Source: VGSG01 sp040756375
Lineage (GTDB): Bacteria; Desulfobacterota; Desulfomonilia; Desulfomonilales; Desulfomonilaceae
Length of the DNA stretch: 64,000 nt
Assembly: GCA_040756375.1 (NCBI GenBank)
Contig: JBFLZC010000011.1
Coordinates: forward strand, 1-64,000
Direction: 5' to 3'
Shown here: in pieces, positions 33,759-43,822 of the stretch
How the letters are laid out: every line of letters starts with the position of its first letter
Position numbering within the stretch: the first letter of the stretch is position 1
Made by a program: the position numbers and the translations under genes
The notes under the pieces: generated by a model
Told to the model about the DNA's origin: nothing
Database searches by the model: none
The model's input: the letters and a program-made list of their open reading frames with translations, nothing else

Positions 33759-34499
33759 TCACTGCAAGAAGAATCGTGTGTTTCGTACGTGCTCCATGAC
33801 AGCCTTCTTGAATCCCTCCATCACCTTGATAAGGGGTCGCACCGTAGAATAAGCACACGTCTCTCGAGTAAACGTGATCAAGATTAAAAGAGTAGCGGTC
33901 GAGTGGAAACCGCTGCCGAACCCGAATACCGTCCTGACTCCATGCAAAGACACGAAGTCCTGCGAGGCGATGATTTTGCGCTTGTTTTGATCTTCAGCGA
34001 CCCTGGCATCCTCCACATAGAACATTCCCGTTGATTTTGACAGGAATCCCTTGGAAACGATATGGGTCTTCCAATCCTCGACCCACTCCAGATCGACACC
34101 GATTTCCTTGAGCAGCCTCGACACCATTGGAATCGAGTCTACAAACTTGCCAGAAACCAAGGGGATCCCCATATGGCTGGCGGAGGTGTGACGGTCGTTC
34201 CATTCGGGGACGGTGCCGCTGGTTCCCAGCAAAGAAAGGACAGTAGTGTCGTCTTTCAATTGCTGTGACACACCGACCGACGTTGCCAGTCTGTTCACAA
34301 AATCCCTGTCCTGTGACGGCAGCTGCCCAAGCGAAATGGTCGCGAAGACCCGTGACAGGACGATTGACTCTTCGAACCGCTTGTACAGCAATTCCGTGAA
34401 GTTCTGAGCCATTCCTTCGACCGTCGCCTGCCCCTTTATTGCTGCCGCTTCACGAAACAGCGCATTAACTTCAGATGGTGTGACATCGGAGAGCCTCAT
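33759..34499 (-). CDS. Hypothetical protein, possible sensor-like domain
   Basis: The product has 246 residues, no membrane segment and no signal peptide. Recognisable only as a compact alpha/beta protein: an N-terminal helical part (MRLSDVTPSEVNALFREAAAIKGQATVEGMAQNFTELLYKR is not assignable beyond that), then segments such as TVLSLLGTSGTVPEWNDRHTS and VSGKFVDSIPMVSRLLKEIGVDL, and a C-terminal part with a Cys (TRETCAYSTVRPLIKVMEGFKK). I do not recognise the family. It sits upstream of, and divergent from, two hybrid histidine kinases, so a role in the same signalling route is possible but unproved. Confidence 0.55.
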   Translation of the reverse strand: MRLSDVTPSEVNALFREAAAIKGQATVEGMAQNFTELLYKRFEESIVLSRVFATISLGQLPSQDRDFVNRLATSVGVSQQLKDDTTVLSLLGTSGTVPEWNDRHTSASHMGIPLVSGKFVDSIPMVSRLLKEIGVDLEWVEDWKTHIVSKGFLSKSTGMFYVEDARVAEDQNKRKIIASQDFVSLHGVRTVFGFGSGFHSTATLLILITFTRETCAYSTVRPLIKVMEGFKKAVMEHVRNTRFFLQ

Positions 34500-35072
34500 C
34501 TCGTGTCTCTTTCCTTGGGAAGTGTCCCTCTCTCATAAGATGGAGCCGCTGCGCTCGCAGAGCAAGCGAAAAACTCCCTACTAAGCACTCTCATCCCGCG
34601 AGAGCTGCATTGGCTTCAGGATTGCTCCGTTGTGCAGGCTGAGCTGGGATGGACCTCGTCCGCGACGGCTCGACAATCCTTTTTCCTTGGCGATGCTTGA
34701 TCAGGGCCGTGGTCCGCCTCGTAAGCTGACAGACGGTCTACTGTGTGCGATCTCCATGTAGACTCAATAAAATAACGATACAACCCCGAGCGCTGATTTG
34801 CTGAGAACGGGAGGCCAATGTTCATGAGCGCCGACACGCCATGGTGCTCGACTACGTTTGCATTCCCACGCTTCAATGAACAATTTACAGCGTGAAGAGC
34901 CTGCGGCTCCAACACTTGGCTGTCGTGATGCTGAGTTCGGTGCCGGCCCTCGGACTCAGATGCTCCCTCTGTTGATCTAACCAGGAGGAGGAATTGTTGA
35001 GCGTATTGAGAGAGCGAGGTTCTCGGAAACGGCCTAGGCACCCTCAGTAGGCTCCCGGGAGCAAATACGGAA
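34500..35072. other. Intergenic region, no gene recognised
   Basis: 573 bp between divergent genes. Open frames exist but none has family character. A strong ribosome-binding-like sequence AGGAGGAGG at 34982-34990 precedes a very short frame beginning TTG that ends before the kinase ATG at 35073; this could be a leader peptide or chance. The promoter of the kinase genes presumably lies here. Confidence 0.4.
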
Positions 35073-38000
35073 ATGCCGAATGGAATCAAAGATGAAACAT
35101 GGGTTGAATCGGTCGTCTCCTCGGAGGACTCTGCTCCATCAAAGGCCTCAGCCCAGGAGATAGACGCTTCGGGAGGAGCCCCTTCATTCAGTGCGAGCTT
35201 TTTCCGACAGACGTTCGTCGACAGCCCCTTTGGCGCTGCCGTGGTGAATCGGGAACATCAATTGCTGGCTGTCAATCCTCGCCTCTGCCAAATGCTGGAG
35301 TCCGCGGAAGACGACCTGACCCGCCTTACCCTTTCCGCCATCATCCATCCAGACGACATTCAGAAAGAAGCCGACTATTCCCAAAGGCTCCTGGAGGGAG
35401 AGATTCCTCACTACGCGATCGAGCTGCGTTTCATGACAAAGCACCGCAAGCCTCTGTGGATCCTGCTCACCGCATCCCCCATTCGTGATGCCGGAGATCC
35501 AGGCGCCTATAGTTTATGGATAATGCAGGAAATCACTGAGTACAAAAGGGCTGAGGACGAACTGAGAAAGGCCTTGGATCATTTGGGGGCACAAAACGAG
35601 GAAGGGAACATAAGAGGGACTGAAGCCGGCGAAGGGCTTTTCCGGATGGTCACCCAAGTCGGGAAAGCGGAAGACGCATTGCTGGAGAGCAACGAGCGTC
35701 TGCTCGCGGTGGTGGAGACAGCGACCGACGCCATCATCGGCGCGAACGGTGAGCAGAAACTCATTATGTGGAATTCCGCGGCTACTCGCGTCTTCGGGTA
35801 CACCGCCGAAGAGGCATTGAACCAGCCGATAACGTTCCTGATGCCGGAGAGGTACAAGGAAAGGCATAGACGTGCTATGGAGCAGGCGATCGCGTCCCAA
35901 CGGCAGTACCATGCCAAGCGAGTCCTTGAGGTAATGGGTCGCAGAAAGGACGGCACGGAATTCCCGATAGAGGTCTCCGTTTCATCATGGAAGATTAACC
36001 AACACATGTTTTTCACGGCCATCGTGCGTGACATCACCGAACGCAAGGAGAAAGAGGAGCAACTGAGACGGGCATATGAAGAAATGGAATTGCGCATCGT
36101 CGAACGATCGAAAGATCTCGTCGAGGCGAATGAATGCCTGAAACGAGAAGTCGAAGAGCGTACTCGGCTGGAAGAGAAGCTGCGTGATACCCTTCAGTTC
36201 AAGAACAAACTCCTATCCACAGCAGCGACGGGCGTCTTCACCCTCGATGTGGAAGGAACTCTGACGATGGTGAACGACGAGTTTTGTCTCATAACAGGGT
36301 ATCAACCGGAGGAAATCGTCGGCGAGCACTATGGGGTTCTGGGCGATACTTCGTACTTGGACGTGATAGATCTATCTCAACTGGATGCGGCTTCATCTGT
36401 GCAACGCTGCGAAGGCTCACTTCTGACGAAAGACGATCGCGTCCTGTCAGTCTTGATGAACCATGCACCGTTAGTGAGTGATCAGGGGAAGGTCACTGGA
36501 TTCATCGTGTCCTTTGTGGATGTGACCGAATTGATAGAGGCCCGGGATGCCGCGGAGAAGGCATCCTTAGCCAAAGCCGAATTCCTGGCGAACATGAGCC
36601 ACGAGATCCGCACGCCTATTCACGGAATCGTAGGCATGACCGAGCTTACCTTGAACACCGATCTCACCGGAGAGCAGAGAGAATACCTGCAAGCGGTCCG
36701 GACATCTGCCGATTCTCTTATGAGTGTGATCAACGACATCCTAGATTTCTCCAAAATGGAGGCCGGAAAGCTGGATCTTGCGGACATCGACTTCAGTCTA
36801 AGAGACTCGGTCGGAGAAGCCCTGAGCACCGTTGCTGTACAGGCTCACTCCAAGGGGCTCGAATTACTCTCACATATATCTCCCGAGATTCCCGATGCAC
36901 TGATTGGCGATCCTGGTCGCCTGAAACAAGTGATTGTCAACATCGTTGGCAACGCCATCAAGTTCACTGCTGACGGTGAAGTGTCTCTGGCCGCATCGAT
37001 GGATTGGGAGAGAGAAAGCGAGGTGTGGCTCCACTTCACGGTAACCGACACCGGCATCGGCATCCCTGAAGAGAAACAGCACAGGATCTTTCGTGCCTTT
37101 GAACAAGCCGACAGCTCCACCACGAGGAGATTCGGCGGTACCGGGCTAGGCTTGGCGATTTCCTCCCACTTGGTTCGGAAGATGGGAGGAAAGATGTGGG
37201 TCGAGAGCGAGGCCGGAGCTGGATGCACGTTTCATTTCACAGTTCACCTGGCCGCGCGGGAGGTTGCCATCGCTCCGCATGTCGCAGTCGCCAGGGCCCA
37301 ACTCAAAGATGTTCCCATCCTTGTCGTGGATGACAACAACACTAACCGTCGAATATTGGAGGAAATGCTTGTCTATTGGGGAATGAAACCCACATCCGTG
37401 GAGAATGGTCCCGCGGGTCTCGCCGCAATAGAGAAAGCGTTCAGAGATGGAGATCCTTTCCGGTTAATCATCACCGATTGTATGATGCCTGAAATGGATG
37501 GCTTCGACTTCGCCCATTCGATCAAATCCGATCCTCGCTTTGAATCCATTCCCGTGATCATGTTGACCTCAGCGGGACAACGAGGGGACGGGGCTCGCTG
37601 TCAAATGGCGAAAGTTGCCGCGTACTTGTTGAAGCCGGTCAAGCAGTCGGATCTTCTAAGCGCTATTTCGCGATTGTTGCAGGCAGCCGCAGGCAACGTG
37701 GTTGTCGAGTCTCTCATCACTCGCCATACCATAAGAGAGACTCGTCGCAAGCTCCGCGTCCTTTTGGCCGAAGACAACCTCGTTAATCAAAAGGTGGCAA
37801 CGAAGATGCTCGAGAAGATGGGACACGGGGTAACCGTGGTGGCTAGCGGCAAGGCAGCGGCGGAAGCCGCGGAAAAGAGCATCTTCGATGTAATTCTTAT
37901 GGACATCCAAATGCCTGAGATGGACGGACTTCAAAGCACCAAGGTCATCAGGGAGCGAGAGCGAACCACAGGCAAGCACATTCCCATCATAGCCATGACG

Positions 38001-38537
38001 GCTCATGCCATGAAAGGGGACCGCGAAAGATGTCTTGAGGCAGGGATGGACGGTTATGTGTCCAAACCGGTCAACCAGGCGGAGTTGTTTGAGACTCTCG
38101 AAGACATTGGAATGAAAGCTCCGGTTACGGTACCTCCGCTTGAGTCAGCCGTCGAGCCCTCGGGAGTTATTGATCGGAAAGCAGTGTGTGAACAAGTTGG
38201 AGGGGATGAGGAGCTGTTGAGGGAAATCGCAAGAATCTTTCTCCAGGAATCGAGCTTACTCTGTTCCCGCACAAAAGAAGCCATCATGCTCCGAGATGCT
38301 TCCGCCCTGGAGAGAAGTGCGCATGCCATAAAGGGATCGGTCGCAAATTTCTCCGCCCGTGGGGCTGTTCAGACAGCCTCGAGCCTGGAAGCTTCGGGCA
38401 GGGATCGCGACTTCCAACAAGCCCTCGGTCTGTTTGACCGACTGGAACATGAACTGGAGCGGGTCCGAGCAGAACTGTTGGATTTGATAAACCAGGAGAA
38501 GCCCTGCGCGGGAACAGATCCTGAACGGAATTCGTAA
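35073..38537 (+). CDS. Hybrid histidine kinase (PAS3-HisKA-HATPase-REC2-Hpt)
   Basis: The product has 1154 residues with no membrane segment, hence cytosolic. Domains: PAS about 45-160, PAS about 207-325, coiled coil, PAS about 375-490, HisKA with phospho-acceptor His510 in NMSHEIRTPIHG, HATPase about 610-730 with DTGIGIP and GTGLGLAIS, receiver 1 with Asp802 in ITDCMMPEMDG, receiver 2 with Asp944 in ILMDIQMPEMDG, and C-terminal Hpt with His1084 in SAHAIKGS. This is a complete BarA/ArcB-like phosphorelay in one chain; no output regulator is adjacent. The kinase gene at 38570 follows after 32 bp and is probably co-transcribed. Confidence 0.92.
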   Translation: MPNGIKDETWVESVVSSEDSAPSKASAQEIDASGGAPSFSASFFRQTFVDSPFGAAVVNREHQLLAVNPRLCQMLESAEDDLTRLTLSAIIHPDDIQKEADYSQRLLEGEIPHYAIELRFMTKHRKPLWILLTASPIRDAGDPGAYSLWIMQEITEYKRAEDELRKALDHLGAQNEEGNIRGTEAGEGLFRMVTQVGKAEDALLESNERLLAVVETATDAIIGANGEQKLIMWNSAATRVFGYTAEEALNQPITFLMPERYKERHRRAMEQAIASQRQYHAKRVLEVMGRRKDGTEFPIEVSVSSWKINQHMFFTAIVRDITERKEKEEQLRRAYEEMELRIVERSKDLVEANECLKREVEERTRLEEKLRDTLQFKNKLLSTAATGVFTLDVEGTLTMVNDEFCLITGYQPEEIVGEHYGVLGDTSYLDVIDLSQLDAASSVQRCEGSLLTKDDRVLSVLMNHAPLVSDQGKVTGFIVSFVDVTELIEARDAAEKASLAKAEFLANMSHEIRTPIHGIVGMTELTLNTDLTGEQREYLQAVRTSADSLMSVINDILDFSKMEAGKLDLADIDFSLRDSVGEALSTVAVQAHSKGLELLSHISPEIPDALIGDPGRLKQVIVNIVGNAIKFTADGEVSLAASMDWERESEVWLHFTVTDTGIGIPEEKQHRIFRAFEQADSSTTRRFGGTGLGLAISSHLVRKMGGKMWVESEAGAGCTFHFTVHLAAREVAIAPHVAVARAQLKDVPILVVDDNNTNRRILEEMLVYWGMKPTSVENGPAGLAAIEKAFRDGDPFRLIITDCMMPEMDGFDFAHSIKSDPRFESIPVIMLTSAGQRGDGARCQMAKVAAYLLKPVKQSDLLSAISRLLQAAAGNVVVESLITRHTIRETRRKLRVLLAEDNLVNQKVATKMLEKMGHGVTVVASGKAAAEAAEKSIFDVILMDIQMPEMDGLQSTKVIRERERTTGKHIPIIAMTAHAMKGDRERCLEAGMDGYVSKPVNQAELFETLEDIGMKAPVTVPPLESAVEPSGVIDRKAVCEQVGGDEELLREIARIFLQESSLLCSRTKEAIMLRDASALERSAHAIKGSVANFSARGAVQTASSLEASGRDRDFQQALGLFDRLEHELERVRAELLDLINQEKPCAGTDPERNS

Positions 38538-38569
38538 GCCTCCATCGCAACGACATACAGGGACGCACC

Positions 38570-41098
38570 ATGGCAAATCCCGCAGTGGAACGAGAGCTTC
38601 GAGAGGCGATGGTTCGACGCCGGTTTAAGCTGACCGAGTTGGCTCGGCAAGCAGTTGTCGAGGACCTGAATCGAATACTAGAGGAACGCAAAGCTGAGAT
38701 CACCCGTTTGGAGGAGGCGCTGAAACAAGAAATTTCCTCTCACAGGCGGACTGAGGAAGAGCTGCGTACTCATCAAATAGAACTTCAGAGTCAGAATGAG
38801 GAATTGCGCCGCACTCAAAGAAGTCTTGATGCCTCCAGGGACAAGTACACGGAGCTGTATGACGGGGCCCCAGTAGCGTATTTTTCGCTCGACGTAAAGG
38901 GGACGATTGTCCAAGCAAACCTCGCTGCTGCCTCTCTCTTGGGAATCGCGAGAGGATCCATGATCGGTAAGCCTCTCCAAACTTACATCCTGTATGATGA
39001 TCGGGAGACTCTCCATTTGCACTGCACTTCGGTGTTGAAAAGCCGTGAGAAACGCACCTGTGAGATCAGACTGCTGAAACAAAACGGTGATCAATTACAC
39101 GTTCTATTGGAAAGCAGGGCAGCTCTTGACTTGAGAGGCAATAGCATCGGAGTCAGGACCGCGGCGATTGACATCACCGCGCGAAAGAAGTCTGAAGATG
39201 CTCTAAAGGAAAGCGAAATCCGGTTCCGAGCGGTGGTGCAGACTGCACCGGACGCGATAATCTCCATAGATCGCCAAGGAGGGGTGGTCCTGTGGAACAA
39301 CGGGGCTGAGGAGATCTTCGGGTATTCCCCTAATGAAATAATAGGCAAGCCACTAACGATAATAATGCCCGAACGATTTCGAGAGGCTCACCTGGGTGCT
39401 CTGGAGAGGGCGGTTCGAGACGGAAAAGCCCGTGTCTATCCGAAATCGATAGAAGTCGTCGGTCTCAGAAAGGACGGGGAGGAGTTTCCTGCCGCAGTTT
39501 CCCTGGCTTCAATCACGTTGGCAGAAGGTCCCTTATTTACTGGGATTTTGCGGGACATCAGTGAACAAAAGAATGCCCAGGAAGCCCTTCGCCAAAGCGA
39601 GGAACGCTACCGCTCTCTCTTTGATGAATCGACGGACGGGATTTTTGTGATCACTGAAGATGGGCGGGTCGAGGACGCCAACCGGTCGCTCTTGGAGACG
39701 CTTGGCTATACGTGGGAAGAGCTGTCCAGACTCCATGTTCGAGACCTTTATGCCAACCCGACTGACAAACACAAGCTCCGGGAGCAAATCGGACAGGAGG
39801 GCTTCGTCAAGGATTATCCGCTAAAGGCCAAGAGGAAGGACGGCAAAGAAATAGATTGTCTTCTCACCGCAACGGTTCGCCCAATGAGGAGTGGGGTTGC
39901 AATGGGCTATCAAGGCATACTCCGAGACGTGACCGATCAAAGACGACTTGAGAAGCAACTCCAACAAGCCCAAAAAATGGAAGCCATTGGTGCCCTTGCC
40001 GGGGGGATTGCTCACGATTTCAACAACCTGCTTACAGTCATCCTGGGTTATTCCGATCTGTTGCTGGTGGACAAGGGAAGAGAGGAGCCTGGGTTCCAGG
40101 AGCTCCAGGCCGTACGCCAGGCCGCTCAACGAGGAACTGATCTGGTGAAGCAAATCCTTGCGTTCAGCAGGAAGCTGGAAGCCAGCCCTCGTCCGACAAA
40201 CTTGAATCACGCAATCCAGCAGGCCCAAAGTCTGTTGTCTCGATCCATCCCTAAGATGATCAGCATAGATCTCCATCTGGCCGACAACCTGCACACCGTT
40301 AACGCGGACCCCGGACAGGTCGAGCAGGTCTTGCTGAACCTTGTAGTAAACAGCAGAGACGCCATTGCCGCAACGGGCGGGAAGATCGTTATCGAAACCC
40401 GGAACGCTGTTCTTGATGAGGATTACTGTGATAGACACGTTGACGTCACACCCGGAAATTACGCCCTGCTTTCGGTCTTGGATACCGGGCATGGTATGAC
40501 GCAGGACGTTCTAGACCGCATTTTCGAGCCCTTTTACACCACAAAAGAACCCGGGAGAGGAACCGGTCTGGGACTTGCCATGGTTTTCGGCATAGTCAAG
40601 GCTCACAACGGACATATCACCTGCTATTCAGAGCCCGGTGTGGGAACGACCTTCAACCTCTATTTCCCGGCGACACTGATCGAAGAAGATGCAGATGTCA
40701 CGACCACCCGGGAAATGCCGGCATCGGGGACCGAGACCATACTCCTGGCCGATGATGAGGAGTACATACGAGCACTCGGGACAAGGCTCCTTACGCGTGC
40801 CGGATACACGGTACTTACGGCCGGGTGTGGAAACGAAGCCCTCGATGTTTATCGGAAAAACAAGGACAGGGTAGCCCTGGTAATCCTGGACCTCATCATG
40901 CCGGAAATGGGCGGCAAGGAATGCCTTGAGAAGCTCTTGGCCCTGGATCCGAAGGTTAAAGTCCTCATCGCCAGCGGCTACGCTGTGGACAGAGTGGCCA
41001 CCGGACCCAGTGAACAAGGTGCCCGAGGCTTCATAGCAAAGCCGTACAACATGGAGCGACTGCTCCAGGTGGTTCGTGAGGTCCTTGATGCGCCATAA
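38570..41098 (+). CDS. Hybrid histidine kinase (coiled coil-PAS3-HisKA-HATPase-REC)
   Basis: The product has 842 residues, cytosolic. An N-terminal coiled coil (20-90) is followed by PAS domains about 90-205, 210-335 and 345-455, then HisKA with His482 in GGIAHDFNNLLTVILGYSDL, HATPase about 580-695 (DTGHGM, FEPFYTTK, GTGLGLAMVFG) and a receiver with Asp774 in LVILDLIMPEM. The His box GGIAHDFNN places it in a different HisKA class from the upstream kinase, so it is not a simple duplicate. The second PAS is similar to PAS2 of the neighbour (PDAIISIDRQG versus TDAIIGANGEQ). Signal and target unknown. Confidence 0.9.
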   Translation: MANPAVERELREAMVRRRFKLTELARQAVVEDLNRILEERKAEITRLEEALKQEISSHRRTEEELRTHQIELQSQNEELRRTQRSLDASRDKYTELYDGAPVAYFSLDVKGTIVQANLAAASLLGIARGSMIGKPLQTYILYDDRETLHLHCTSVLKSREKRTCEIRLLKQNGDQLHVLLESRAALDLRGNSIGVRTAAIDITARKKSEDALKESEIRFRAVVQTAPDAIISIDRQGGVVLWNNGAEEIFGYSPNEIIGKPLTIIMPERFREAHLGALERAVRDGKARVYPKSIEVVGLRKDGEEFPAAVSLASITLAEGPLFTGILRDISEQKNAQEALRQSEERYRSLFDESTDGIFVITEDGRVEDANRSLLETLGYTWEELSRLHVRDLYANPTDKHKLREQIGQEGFVKDYPLKAKRKDGKEIDCLLTATVRPMRSGVAMGYQGILRDVTDQRRLEKQLQQAQKMEAIGALAGGIAHDFNNLLTVILGYSDLLLVDKGREEPGFQELQAVRQAAQRGTDLVKQILAFSRKLEASPRPTNLNHAIQQAQSLLSRSIPKMISIDLHLADNLHTVNADPGQVEQVLLNLVVNSRDAIAATGGKIVIETRNAVLDEDYCDRHVDVTPGNYALLSVLDTGHGMTQDVLDRIFEPFYTTKEPGRGTGLGLAMVFGIVKAHNGHITCYSEPGVGTTFNLYFPATLIEEDADVTTTREMPASGTETILLADDEEYIRALGTRLLTRAGYTVLTAGCGNEALDVYRKNKDRVALVILDLIMPEMGGKECLEKLLALDPKVKVLIASGYAVDRVATGPSEQGARGFIAKPYNMERLLQVVREVLDAP

Positions 41099-41608
41099 TC
41101 CTGAGTGGTTTGCTTCCGTGAGGATTGTCGCGATTTCGGGGACTGGTACCGCGACGGGCAATAGCATATGCCTCAATTTGGCAGAAGGTCTGAGGGGTGA
41201 AAGAACCGCCGCCTAGCCCTTCAACGAGTAGAAAGCGATTGATTCGGCGCTCAGGGCCTGCGAATGGTCAGACGGATGCAGATGAGCCCTTCAGAGTGCC
41301 TTTCCACATCCTTAAGACCTTGACCCCTATGTTGGAATGCCTATCGTTTAGAAGAGCCCTTGAGCTCCTCCCCCTGGTGTGCAAGGGGGCTCGCTCCTCC
41401 GGGATTGTGCGATGGGGTCCCGGAGGCAGTATCCGAGGACAAGTGGAACTCGCGGGTCAGAATTGCTCGTGGGTCTGCTTGTTCCTAAGAAAGATCCCGC
41501 GGGGCGTGCACGTCCCGCGGGATCTATTGGTTCTGAGATTGGCTTCAATCTGAGGCAGCCTCCACAATCCTTCGTTACCCAGAAGGATCGCGAGGACTTC
41601 CCAAGGAG
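41099..41608. other. Intergenic region between convergent genes
   Basis: 510 bp with no gene recognised. It contains a GC-rich imperfect stem around 41358-41400 and a clear hairpin at 41492-41525 (listed separately). Confidence 0.4.
41492..41525. terminator. GC-rich hairpin between kinase and fhs genes
   Basis: AGATCCCGCGGG pairs with CCCGCGGGATCT around a ten-base loop. It lies between convergent genes at 41098 and 41609, so it could stop transcription from both sides. Confidence 0.55.
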
Positions 41609-43372
41609 CTAGAAGACACCTTTGACCTTTCCGGTCTCCACATCCACGTCAATTCTTCGGAATGCAGGATTGGAGCTCGTTCCAGGCATCAGTGAAATCG
41701 CGCCGGCCACCGGCACCACGAAACCTGCACCCTTGTAGGTGAGGATGTCTCGCACCGGCAGCACCCAACCTTTCGGAACGCCCTTGATGTTCGGGTCGTG
41801 CGAGAGGCTGAGATGCGTCTTGACCATACAGGTGCCCAGCTTGGCGGTGTCGGGATCGGCTTCCATCTGCTTGAGCTTCTCCTGAGCTTCGGCGGAATAG
41901 CTGACGCCGTCCGCGCCGTACACCTCTTTCGCGATCACTTCAATCCTCTTGCTCAGCGGAAGGCTGAGTTCATAGAGGAGCTTGAATTCATTGGGCTCTT
42001 CGCAGGCATCAACAACCGCATCGGCAAATTCCAGGGCTCCGTCCCCGCCCTTGAGCCAATGCTCGGAAACCGGCGCACGAGCACCGGCAGCCTCCGCGAT
42101 GCGCTTGACCGCGGCGATTTCATTCTTCGTGTCTGTGTAGAATGCGTTGATGCACACCACCGGATTGATGCCGGCCTTCTTAACTGTGTTGATGTGGTGG
42201 ACTAGGTTTTCGCAACCCTTCTCGACCCATCCCACGTTCTCCTCGGAATATTCCTTGGGCATGGGTAGACCCGGTCTGGGAACAGGCGCTCCGCCATGAC
42301 ACTTGAGCGCTCTGATCGTGGCAACCACAACCGCGCAGTGCGGTTTGAGGCCGGAGAAGCGGCATTTGAGGTTCCAGAACTTCTCGAATCCGATGTCAGC
42401 CCCGAATCCTGATTCGGTCACGTGATAATCGCCGAGCTTGAGACCTACCCGGTCCGCAATGATGGAAGACTGGCCGATTGCGATGTTCGCGAACGGACCT
42501 GCATGCACAAAGACCGGCTGGCCCTCGATGGACTGCAACAGGTTGGGATTCAGAGCTTCCACCATCCACGCGGTCATCGCGCCGTCCACTTCAAGATCCC
42601 GCGTCGTGACCGGCTTGCCGTCCTTGCTGGTAGCGACCACGATGCGGCCCATTCGCTCACGCATGTCTTTCAGGTCTTTCGCGACCGCCAGAATGGCCAT
42701 AAGCTCGGACGACACCGCAATCCCGAACTTGGACTGCATCATGAAGCCGTCCATCTTCCCGCCGATGCCGATGATGATGTTCCGCAGGGCCTGTGCGCAG
42801 AAGTCAATGATCCAGCCCAATTCCACTCTTCGGGGGTCGATGTTCAGCCGGGGCTGGCCCCGCTTGGCCCACTCTGCGTCGTCGTAGTTGAATTCGTGCT
42901 GAATTCTCGACGTGAGGGCAACCATGGCGAGGTTGTGCGCGTTCATGATCGCGTTGATGTCGCCGGTGAGACCCAGCGAAAAAGGCGTGAGCGGAATGCA
43001 CTGAGCTAGACCCCCGCCGGCCGCGGACCCCTTGATGTTCATGGTCGGACCACCGGAAGGCTGTCGGATGGCCGCCACAACATTCTTCTTGCGCTTGCCC
43101 AGACCTTCCACCAAACCCATAGAACAGGTGGATTTTCCTTCGCCAAGCGGAGTGGGGGTGATCGCGGTCACGTCAATGTACTTGCCGTCAGGTCTGTCTT
43201 TGAGTCGATTGAGCACCTTTCGGAAGTCCACTTTCGCCACATAATGACCGTGCGGAAGAAGCTCTTCTTCCTTCAGCCCCAGTTCGTCCCGGAGCTGATA
43301 AACGGTCTTCATGGTCTTTTCGGCTGCTTCGGCTACTTCCCAGTCAGCCATCTTGGTAGGATCCAGAGCCAT
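41609..43372 (-). CDS. fhs: Formate-tetrahydrofolate ligase
   Basis: The product has 587 residues. ATP site: AITPTPLGEGKSTCSMGL; folate and formate regions: RQPSGGPTMNIKGSAAGGG, LTGDINAIMNAHNLA and TESGFGADIGFEKFWN; C-terminal GFVVPVAGAISLMPGTSSNPAFRRID. It activates formate onto tetrahydrofolate, the entry to the methyl branch of the Wood-Ljungdahl pathway, and can run in reverse. GAGGAGG lies about 6 nt before ATG 43372. No folD, metF or acs genes are adjacent, so the rest of the pathway is elsewhere. Confidence 0.96.
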   Translation of the reverse strand: MALDPTKMADWEVAEAAEKTMKTVYQLRDELGLKEEELLPHGHYVAKVDFRKVLNRLKDRPDGKYIDVTAITPTPLGEGKSTCSMGLVEGLGKRKKNVVAAIRQPSGGPTMNIKGSAAGGGLAQCIPLTPFSLGLTGDINAIMNAHNLAMVALTSRIQHEFNYDDAEWAKRGQPRLNIDPRRVELGWIIDFCAQALRNIIIGIGGKMDGFMMQSKFGIAVSSELMAILAVAKDLKDMRERMGRIVVATSKDGKPVTTRDLEVDGAMTAWMVEALNPNLLQSIEGQPVFVHAGPFANIAIGQSSIIADRVGLKLGDYHVTESGFGADIGFEKFWNLKCRFSGLKPHCAVVVATIRALKCHGGAPVPRPGLPMPKEYSEENVGWVEKGCENLVHHINTVKKAGINPVVCINAFYTDTKNEIAAVKRIAEAAGARAPVSEHWLKGGDGALEFADAVVDACEEPNEFKLLYELSLPLSKRIEVIAKEVYGADGVSYSAEAQEKLKQMEADPDTAKLGTCMVKTHLSLSHDPNIKGVPKGWVLPVRDILTYKGAGFVVPVAGAISLMPGTSSNPAFRRIDVDVETGKVKGVF

Positions 43373-43822
43373 ATAAACCTCCTCAGAAAAATTTACACCC
43401 GGGGGCAGGCTATCCTGCCGGATTCGGATTCATGATGTACGTGATCGAGGACACCAGAACGCAGAACCGACCGCCAATTGTAGTTTATTCCGCCCTGCCT
43501 GACAACAAAAAAGAAAGAGAGCTGGTAAGGATTCAGTTATCAGCGGCCAACCACTGTCATTGCGAGCGCAGCGAAGCAATCTCAGCTCTAAAGGACCGAG
43601 ATTGCTTCGTCGTTTCACTCCTCGCAATGACACGGAATAGCAAATTGCCGATCTTGACTGAATGATTATGACAAACATGCCGTTATCAAAGGATTGGCTT
43701 TACCCTCTTCTCCGGCAAAACCACGATTGGGCAAGCGTGCACCCTAACGCTGCGGTATTACTCATATATTTCGCCTATCAATAGTTGCGAAGCGGCGAGT
43801 AGAGCGAACGCGTGATTCAGCT
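43373..43822. other. Intergenic region upstream of fhs
   Basis: 450 bp with no recognisable gene. It contains one GTCATTGCGAG-type palindromic repeat (listed separately). Confidence 0.4.
43555..43632. repeat. TGTCATTGCGAG...CTCGCAATGACA palindromic repeat
   Basis: 78-bp inverted repeat with outer arms TGTCATTGCGAG / CTCGCAATGACA and inner arms GCGAAGCAATCTC / GAGATTGCTTCGT. The same family begins at 6247 inside the composite repeat there. Confidence 0.75.

Noticed and set aside
34616..35089. 157-codon minus-strand frame upstream of the hybrid kinases
   Set aside because: No motif, unusual composition, no ribosome site, and it runs into the kinase start. Could not be supported as a gene.
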